From IMG/VR virus record IMGVR_UViG_3300009512_000025, positions 1-41,562 of that record: 41,562 nucleotides of DNA; one strand, written 5' to 3'. The notes beneath the pieces were generated by a model. It worked only from the letters and a program-made list of their open reading frames with translations. It did not search any database and was not told the origin of the DNA. This DNA is from a virus. The translations under genes were made by a program, and so were the position numbers. How positions within the stretch are numbered: position 1 is the first letter of the stretch; each line of letters opens with the position of its first letter. This document shows, piece by piece, positions 36,553 through 41,562 of this stretch.

Positions 36553-38324
36553 TTAAAATTAAAGACATAACCGTAAAAAACTTTATGAGTGTGGGCAACC
36601 AGACTCAAGCAATTAACTTTGACAAAGGCGAACTTACTCTTGTGCTAGGTGAAAACTTAGATCTAGGAGGTGACGATAGCGGTTCTAGAAATGGCACAGG
36701 TAAAACTACTATTGTTAACGCACTAAGTTATGCAATATACGGTAGCGCATTAACAAACATCAAACGTGATAATCTTATTAACAAAATTAACGGCAAAGGA
36801 ATGCTTGTTACTATTAATTTTGAAAAAGATAATATTGCTTACAAAATTGAAAGAGGGCGTAAGCCTAATATTTTAAAATATACAGTTGACGGTGAGGAGC
36901 ATGAAGAAAGTGCTGATGAAAGTCAAGGCGATAGTAGACAAACACAAAAAGTAATTGAAGACTTGTTTGGTATGAGTCATGATATGTTTAAGCATTTAGT
37001 TGCACTAAACACATACACTGAACCGTTCCTTGCATTAAAAAATAATGATCAAAGAGCAATTATTGAACAGTTACTAGGTATTACATTACTTTCTGAAAAA
37101 GCAGATGCGTTGCGAGAAGAAATGAAACGCAACAAAGATGCTATGGGTACAGAAAATACTAGAATTGAAACTGTTAAAATTTCTAACGAAAAGATTCAAC
37201 AAAATATTGAGTCTCTAGAACGCAAACAGCGTATGTGGAACGACAGTAATCAAGAAACTATTGATCAATTTGAGAAAAGTATTACTATCTTGCAAGAAAT
37301 GGATATTGAAGCTGAGATTGACGCACACAAATGTTTAGAAGAATACAATAAACAAAAATCTCAATTAGCAGAAGCAACTCGATGGATAGCTAGTATTGAA
37401 GCTGACGATTCTAAACAAGAAAAAACAATCTCTAAACTTGATAACGAAATTAAACTTTTAGAGGAACACAAGTGTCATACGTGTGGACAAGAATTACATG
37501 ATGAAAAACAAGCAGAAATTTTAAAAGCAAAAGAAGATCAAAAGAAAGAAGCAGCATTACAAATTATTACTAATAGTTCACAGCTGACAGAACATTTAGA
37601 CGTTGTTAACTCTATTGGAGAACTAGCTTCTTGTCCGCCTACACAGTACGACACGCTTGAACAAGCTCTTGGTCATAAAAATACTGTTGATGGGTTTGTT
37701 AAAGACTTACAATCAAAGAAAGACGAAACTAATCCGTACTCAGAACAAATTACAGAGTTACAAGATACTGCTATTCAAGAAGTAAGTTTTGATCTGTTAA
37801 ATGAATTAACAAAAGTTAAAGATCATCAAGAGTTTTTATATAAACTGTTAACAAACAAAGACAGTTTTGTTCGTAAGAAAATTATTGAGCAGAACCTTGC
37901 ATACTTAAATCAGCGAATTACATTTTATCTAAGTAAAATTGGTCTGCCACACATTGTAGAATTTCAAAATGATTTAAATGTTACAATTACACAGCTAGGA
38001 CAAGACTTAGACTTTGATAACCTGTCACGTGGTGAACGTAATAGACTTATTTTGTCTATGAGCTGGGCATTTAGAGATGTGTGGGAAAGTTTATATCACA
38101 GCATTAACTTATTATTCATTGACGAACTTGTTGATAGTGGCATGGATAGTGCAGGTGTTGAGTCTAGTATTGGTATTTTAAAGAAGATGACTAGAGAAAG
38201 ATCAAAGAATGTATTCTTGATTAGTCATAGAGATGACTTAACCAGTCGTGTTAATCATGTACTTAAAGTAATCAAAGAAAACGGATTTACATCTTATAGC
38301 AATGATGTTGAAATTGTGGAATAG
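36549..38324 (+). CDS. 46: Recombination endonuclease subunit gp46 (SbcC/Rad50-like)
   Basis: A 591-residue ABC ATPase of SMC type. Walker A GSRNGTGKTT is at residues 45-54, a coiled-coil arm runs from about 180 to 450, and its apex carries the zinc hook CHTC (C309, C312). The ABC signature LSRGERNRL is at about 492-500, Walker B LLFIDE at about 521-526, and the H-loop ISHRDD at about 558-563. Rad50-like proteins tether DNA ends and control the gp47 nuclease. Length is close to T4 gp46 (560). It sits two bases before the next small gene. Confidence 0.95.
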   Translation: MIKIKDITVKNFMSVGNQTQAINFDKGELTLVLGENLDLGGDDSGSRNGTGKTTIVNALSYAIYGSALTNIKRDNLINKINGKGMLVTINFEKDNIAYKIERGRKPNILKYTVDGEEHEESADESQGDSRQTQKVIEDLFGMSHDMFKHLVALNTYTEPFLALKNNDQRAIIEQLLGITLLSEKADALREEMKRNKDAMGTENTRIETVKISNEKIQQNIESLERKQRMWNDSNQETIDQFEKSITILQEMDIEAEIDAHKCLEEYNKQKSQLAEATRWIASIEADDSKQEKTISKLDNEIKLLEEHKCHTCGQELHDEKQAEILKAKEDQKKEAALQIITNSSQLTEHLDVVNSIGELASCPPTQYDTLEQALGHKNTVDGFVKDLQSKKDETNPYSEQITELQDTAIQEVSFDLLNELTKVKDHQEFLYKLLTNKDSFVRKKIIEQNLAYLNQRITFYLSKIGLPHIVEFQNDLNVTITQLGQDLDFDNLSRGERNRLILSMSWAFRDVWESLYHSINLLFIDELVDSGMDSAGVESSIGILKKMTRERSKNVFLISHRDDLTSRVNHVLKVIKENGFTSYSNDVEIVE

Positions 38325-38326
38325 CT

Positions 38327-38599
38327 ATGGCTACAGACTCTCATGATGAAATGATTGAAGCGTTTCAAAACTACTTTAAGTGGCAAGATCGTTTTGAATA
38401 TCATGATAGTGATGAGGCTGGCATCAAGGCACGTTTTTGGTTAAGCGAAATACGAAAACATGCAAGTACTAGGAGATTAGAAATACAAGATAAGCGTACA
38501 GATAGGAAAGTAGCCAGAAAGGGCATGATCGGTAGACCCAAGAAAGTAAGTACTACTGATGACGACCCCACAATGGACATTCCAGAACAAAATAGTTGA
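38327..38599 (+). CDS. Small basic hypothetical protein (90 aa)
   Basis: A 90-residue protein starting two bases after the gp46 stop, in the same operon. Residues 1-55 look helical and aromatic (MIEAFQNYFKWQDRFEYHDS, AGIKARFWLSEIRKHASTRR), followed by a basic patch (QDKRTDRKVARKGMIGRPKK) and an acidic tail. The basic patch and the operon position suggest nucleic-acid contact, possibly an accessory to gp46/47, but no family is recognised. The last 41 bases overlap the next gene in another frame. Confidence 0.65.
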   Translation: MATDSHDEMIEAFQNYFKWQDRFEYHDSDEAGIKARFWLSEIRKHASTRRLEIQDKRTDRKVARKGMIGRPKKVSTTDDDPTMDIPEQNS

Positions 38600-38999
38600 A
38601 ACACTTCCGGAAGGATGTGAAGGTTTTGTATATTTGATTACAAACCTAACTAACGATCGCAAATATATAGGCAAGAAATTAGCAAAGTTTAAAACTACTA
38701 AACCACCGCTAAAAGGCAGAAAGAATAAAAGACGTGGGTACAAGGAAAGTGATTGGAAAACCTATTGGGGATCATCAGATAACTTACTTGCAGACGTAGA
38801 AAAATTAGGCAAAGATAAGTTTACCCGGGAAATAATTCATTATTGTCCCAGCAGAGGCGTGTTAAGCTACTTAGAGGCTAAAGAACAATTTGATCGTAGA
38901 GTACTAGAAACTAACGATTACTATAATGGCATAATCAATGTAAGAGTAGGCAGTTCGAAGGTCTTAACAGAGGCACTACAAAAAATAAATGGCTCTTAA
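38559..38999 (+). CDS. SegE-like GIY-YIG endonuclease
   Basis: A 146-residue protein. GFVYLITNLTNDRKYIGKK (residues 22-40) is the GIY-YIG signature in its VYL...YIG variant. WKTYWGSSDNL (about 65-75), REIIHYCPSRG and YLEAKEQFDRRVL carry the downstream conserved Trp, Arg and the likely catalytic Glu of the SegE-type subgroup found in T4-like phages. No DNA-binding NUMOD helix is obvious; the basic stretch KPPLKGRKNKRRGYK may bind DNA. The start at 38559 overlaps the previous gene by 41 bases and has a weak ribosome site, so expression may depend on coupling. It may be a free-standing homing endonuclease or a domesticated nuclease acting on DNA intermediates. Confidence 0.82.
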   Translation: MTTPQWTFQNKIVETLPEGCEGFVYLITNLTNDRKYIGKKLAKFKTTKPPLKGRKNKRRGYKESDWKTYWGSSDNLLADVEKLGKDKFTREIIHYCPSRGVLSYLEAKEQFDRRVLETNDYYNGIINVRVGSSKVLTEALQKINGS

Positions 39000-39394
39000 T
39001 TTTTATTTTATACACAACTATCAATAATACACAATATATCCTCAGGCAGTACGAACAGCAAATAAACCGTTAAATAAGCCCGCCACGGCGTTGTTATGTG
39101 GCCCAAAGTCCGTTCTGATGTGTGACGGTAAGGAATTCTGGTTAACGGCAGAGATATGACAGCACTATCCTTAACAGGACGATGATTGGATACGCCTAGA
39201 ACAACCGGTTTGCTGTATATTAATAAAACAAATTTTCTAATAGGCTAAAAGAGCAGGTAATTCCTGCAGGTTTACTATGTAAGGTAGTATTTGTATAGTA
39301 AACTGCCGTTGTAACAACGAAACTAAGACGGAATGAGTAGGTATCGGATAACCGCCTACGCTATGTTTAATAAAAGCATTGTAGTTCTAATACT

Positions 39395-39489
39395 ATTGTG
39401 ACTGTGCGAACTCAGATGATGTTCAAAATTCATTCTTGGCCCGGTAACGGGCTAATTGTGACCATACAATCTAGATGATGCTAAAATTG
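39395..39489. repeat. Imperfect direct repeat at 60-base spacing flanking a hairpin
   Basis: Copies begin at 39395 and 39455. Both read ATTGTGAC, ten to eleven variable bases, AGATGATG, two to three bases, AAAATT. Between them lies the GCCCG-GTAA-CGGGC hairpin (39439-39452). The conserved blocks with variable interiors look like a duplicated RNA or protein-binding element. Confidence 0.7.
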
Positions 39490-39582
39490 CTTCGCAATTA
39501 ATATTAATGTTTATTTTTACACTATTAAGTATCTAGATAATTAAAAGCGAAGCATAAGGCTTTGAGCGAAAGCGAAAAAGCA

Positions 39583-39600
39583 GAACAGCTTTAGCTGTTC
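39583..39600. terminator. Strong hairpin, possible terminator before a late promoter
   Basis: GAACAGC TTTA GCTGTTC forms a perfect 7-bp stem. On the plus strand it is followed by TTAAATAAAT, not a clean U-run. Read on the minus strand it is followed by TGCTTTTT, a better terminator tail. It could insulate the late promoter at 39604 or form the 3' end of the candidate RNA. Confidence 0.35.
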
Positions 39601-39603
39601 TTA

Positions 39604-39611
39604 AATAAATA
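39604..39611 (+). promoter_or_regulatory. T4-type late promoter AATAAATA (rightward)
   Basis: AATAAATAACATATATG matches NATAAATA fully, 35 bases before the ATG at 39647, with AGAGG as ribosome site. It is the only full late box seen on the plus strand in a gap, so the two genes that follow are late genes, unlike gp55-gp46 before them. Confidence 0.75.
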
Positions 39612-39646
39612 ACATATATGAATACAAAGTATAGAGGTCTCTTAAA

Positions 39647-40765
39647 ATGCGTTTAAATGAAATTCTGATTGAAAAACAACTTGACGAAAAGCCTATGGGT
39701 TTTCTAAGTAAGTGGGCAAACAAGCTAACACCTACTAATGCTGCTACAGGTAGACTGCAGAGTGGCAAGGAAGCAAATGAACTTAAAAAACAATTTCAGA
39801 TATTTCTTGGACAAAGCAGACAAAAAGCTGAACCAGAAGTTCTTATTAAATGGCTAGCTACTAAAGGGTATCCAACTAAGGGTGCTGAAGCAGAAATGCA
39901 AAAAGCCACTACAGGACAAGTAATTGGTAAAGCACTAGGTAAAGGCGTTAAAGCTGTTGGCAAAGGTATTGCAGCAGTTGGCAAAGGAGCTGCCAATGTT
40001 GCTAAAGGCGCAGTAGCAGGAGCGAAAGCAGCAAATCCAGCACCAGTAGCAGTAGATAAAAACTTTGACAAGACCCAACGCATGGGTAACTTTGGAAAAG
40101 TTGGAATGCAAACAGCATCAGTAGATTTTACAAACAAAGATTCAATTATGGAAGCACTTAGTGGCGGCCAATTAGACAACATTTTTCTTAGAGCGGTTGG
40201 GGACAAGTATGCCCAACAAGGTGGCGTTTCTAAAAAAGGAACAGGTAGTGCGCCAGCAGATGCTCAACAAGGCGGAGCACTTGGAGTACCAGGAGCAATT
40301 GACGGAGTTAAACAAGGTTTCACAGGCGACAAACCAGCAGCAGCTGGCGCCACAGACGCTAGTACAGCGTCAACAGCAGGTAGTAAGCCACAAGCGGTAC
40401 AAACACCAGCAGCGCCAACTAATCCAGCTAAACAAGAGCCAGATAATACTGCGGCACCGGCAGCAACTAATGCGCCACAAGCGCAAACACCAGCTAATAC
40501 AACTGCACCGGCTGAACCACAAGCACAAGCTAATACAACTCCACCGAAAGCAGCAGCGCCGGCAGCACAAACACCAGCTGAGCCAAAAGCAGCAGCACCA
40601 GCAGCAACTGATGCTCCACAAGCACAAGCTGAGCCAGAAGCTGAACCAACAACACAAGCTGCACCAAAAGCAGCAGCACCAGCAGTTCAACTGCCTAAAG
40701 ATATTCAAACACAAATTGATAAGCTAGACGCAAAGCAAAAACAAGAACTTTTAGGAATGCTATAA
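39647..40765 (+). CDS. Late protein with possible capsid-targeting N-terminus and Pro/Ala-rich tail (372 aa)
   Basis: Residues 1-20 (MRLNEILIEKQLDEKPMGFL) resemble the short capsid-targeting peptides of T4 internal proteins; LIE-K and LDE-K are near the (L/I)-x-E cleavage rule of the gp21 prohead protease. Residues about 90-130 are a Gly/Ala/Lys repeat (GKALGKGVKAVGKGIAAVGK), amphipathic and possibly membrane- or DNA-active. Residues about 225-350 are a Pro/Ala/Gln/Thr low-complexity linker, ending in a short helix (IQTQIDKLDAKQKQELLGML). A late promoter lies just upstream. No known family recognised. Inferred: an internal head protein or other packaged protein; a scaffold-like role is an alternative. 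Confidence 0.7.
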   Translation: MRLNEILIEKQLDEKPMGFLSKWANKLTPTNAATGRLQSGKEANELKKQFQIFLGQSRQKAEPEVLIKWLATKGYPTKGAEAEMQKATTGQVIGKALGKGVKAVGKGIAAVGKGAANVAKGAVAGAKAANPAPVAVDKNFDKTQRMGNFGKVGMQTASVDFTNKDSIMEALSGGQLDNIFLRAVGDKYAQQGGVSKKGTGSAPADAQQGGALGVPGAIDGVKQGFTGDKPAAAGATDASTASTAGSKPQAVQTPAAPTNPAKQEPDNTAAPAATNAPQAQTPANTTAPAEPQAQANTTPPKAAAPAAQTPAEPKAAAPAATDAPQAQAEPEAEPTTQAAPKAAAPAVQLPKDIQTQIDKLDAKQKQELLGML

Positions 40766-41562
40766 TGAGAATTTCACACTTAACAACAAACACAAAATTA
40801 ATTACAGAGGGTTGGAACGATCCTAGAATGACATTGTTAGAAACAAAAGTTATTCAGCCTTGGGTTGGTGACATTGAACGTTATGTTGTTGAAGCAAATT
40901 TATCACAGGCCCAAGTTGGTGAGTTGTTTAAAAACATTGAAACTGATTCTAACAGCGCCGGTGGTAATAGAACAGGTATTGGTAAAGGTGTTGATGTTGC
41001 TAAACTTCCTATCGAAGCAGTTAAGTGGATTGATGGTAAAATTAAAGAGCTAGGTAAAGCAGTACAAAACACAGGCCCAGTTCAAAATATAGACGCTAAG
41101 TTCGCTGAACTAAAAACAAAGATTGGCGAAAAAGACAGTAAGGTAGTTAAAGCAGTTAAGGTTGTTAGTGATTGGGCAAAAGCCAATCCAGGCAAAGCAA
41201 GTATAGCAGTTGCTATTCTAACTGCGGCAGCAGCAATTGCAGGTGGACCACTAGGCGGTGCAGTAGCAGGTTTCCTTGCTAGAGCTACTAAAGATTTGTT
41301 GCAAGGTGAAAAACTTTCAACAGCAGTTGGTAAGTCAGCTAAGACAGCAGCAATTGGTGCTTTGATTGGTATGGCATCAGAATATATTGCAGCTGACGAA
41401 ATTGAAGCAATTGCAGATGGCGGAGCAAAACAAATTGCAGACCAGGCTGCTAAAATGGGAGCCGACAATCTTAAAGACACTATGGAGTTAATGCCAGATG
41501 ATGTAGCGGCTGTATGGGAGCAAAATCCTAACTTAGATGTATATGCAAAAACTTATCAGACA
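40765..41562 (+). CDS. Late protein with targeting-like N-terminus and hydrophobic Gly/Ala segments (C-terminus cut off)
   Basis: Start ATG at 40765 overlaps the previous stop (TAATG); the frame is open to the window end (266 residues seen). The N-terminus MRISHLTTNTKLITEGWNDP has LITE-G at residues 12-16, a good match to the T4 prohead protease rule (L/I-x-E before a small residue). Residues about 145-175 (ASIAVAILTAAAAIAGGPLG, GAVAGFLARA) are strongly hydrophobic with Gly spacing, and a second such helix is at about 195-211 (AAIGALIGMASEYIAA). The rest is charged and helical. This suggests a protein packaged in the head that might insert in a membrane on ejection. The evidence is sequence pattern only; no family recognised. 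Confidence 0.68.
   Translation, partial: MRISHLTTNTKLITEGWNDPRMTLLETKVIQPWVGDIERYVVEANLSQAQVGELFKNIETDSNSAGGNRTGIGKGVDVAKLPIEAVKWIDGKIKELGKAVQNTGPVQNIDAKFAELKTKIGEKDSKVVKAVKVVSDWAKANPGKASIAVAILTAAAAIAGGPLGGAVAGFLARATKDLLQGEKLSTAVGKSAKTAAIGALIGMASEYIAADEIEAIADGGAKQIADQAAKMGADNLKDTMELMPDDVAAVWEQNPNLDVYAKTYQT

Larger units (their letters stand above)
39028..39600 (+). ncRNA. Gene-free, hairpin-dense stretch: candidate structured RNA
   Basis: About 650 bases (39000-39646) without a credible gene. Patches are far more GC-rich than the surroundings (39078-39104). At least nine simple hairpins can be read by eye: 39082-39102 (GCCAC/GTGGC), 39253-39267 (GCAGG/CCTGC), 39270-39303 (9-bp GTTTACTAT/ATAGTAAAC), 39307-39319 (CGTTG/CAACG), 39337-39359 (GTAGG..CGG/CCG..CCTAC), 39436-39455 (GTAA tetraloop), 39485-39499 (AATTGC/GCAATT), 39559-39581 (GCTTT/AAAGC around a GAAA loop) and 39583-39600 (GAACAGC/GCTGTTC). 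No tRNA, tmRNA or intron core is recognised. Strand and ends are not established; plus is assumed from the flanking genes. Confidence 0.5.

Noticed and set aside
38984-38991. AATAAATG near the endonuclease 3' end as a late promoter for the structured region
   Set aside because: One mismatch in the last, well-conserved position and location inside a coding sequence; too common by chance in AT-rich DNA.
39100-39115. Resemblance of GCCCAAAGTCCG to the RNase P RNA core
   Set aside because: The other conserved RNase P blocks are not found at the right distance.
39028-39159. Open frame of 43 codons in the gene-free region (contains ALLCGPKSVLMCDGKEFWLTAEI)
   Set aside because: No start codon at its beginning, no ribosome site before the internal ATG, and it overlaps hairpins; too short to support as a gene, though a decayed gene cannot be excluded.
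39000-39646. tRNA, tmRNA or group I intron
   Set aside because: No T-arm with a paired acceptor stem, no tag-peptide frame ending in LAA, and no intron core sequences could be found by eye.
40197-40727. Gln/His-rich plus-strand frame and a Cys/Trp-rich minus-strand frame
   Set aside because: Both are shadows of the Pro/Ala-rich linker gene at 39647-40765; the compositions arise from shifted reading of GCA/CCA repeats.

Overview
The window is a stretch of a T4-like (contractile-tailed) virus genome, most likely marine. The base composition is AT-rich. The predicted proteins resemble the tail and baseplate proteins of marine T4-like myophages (cyanophage and pelagiphage type), and the late promoters have the NATAAATA form seen in that group. 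No host gene, integrase, tRNA, CRISPR array or insertion sequence was found. The host cannot be read from this sequence.

Layout. Positions 1 to 34578 are one long leftward (minus-strand) late block. Read in transcription order from 34578 down, it holds a tail-tube cap protein (gp48-like), gp53-like, a 940-residue hub-associated protein, gp5 hub, gp25 and gp6. Next comes a giant 4592-residue baseplate/tail-tip protein that fills a third of the window. It is followed by a 213-residue structural protein and four tail-fibre paralogues that share one N-terminal attachment domain. A small 2-oxoglutarate/Fe(II) oxygenase and a small putative assembly protein sit among the fibres, and two structural proteins that share a short N-terminal module close the block. 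Most junctions are translationally coupled (TAATG or ATGA). Late promoters sit before the blocks starting at 34578, 10875, 2975 and 272.

From 34663 rightward the genes are on the plus strand: the late sigma factor gp55, then the recombination/replication nuclease pair gp47 and gp46 behind a good sigma-70-type promoter, a small unknown protein, and a SegE-like GIY-YIG endonuclease. A gene-free stretch of about 650 bases (39000 to 39646) follows. It is locally GC-rich and dense in hairpins and looks like an unassigned structured RNA. A late promoter at 39604 then drives two genes whose N-termini look like capsid-targeting peptides with prohead-protease cleavage sites, suggesting internal head proteins that may be ejected with the DNA.

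How the parts work together: gp55 redirects host RNA polymerase to the NATAAATA promoters, several of which are in this same window, so the window carries both the late-transcription switch and much of its target regulon (baseplate, fibres, putative internal proteins). gp46/47 supports recombination-dependent replication, on which late transcription depends in T4. The most unusual items are the giant protein, in which carbohydrate-binding-like modules appear between FG-GAP propeller blades, and the structured gene-free region.
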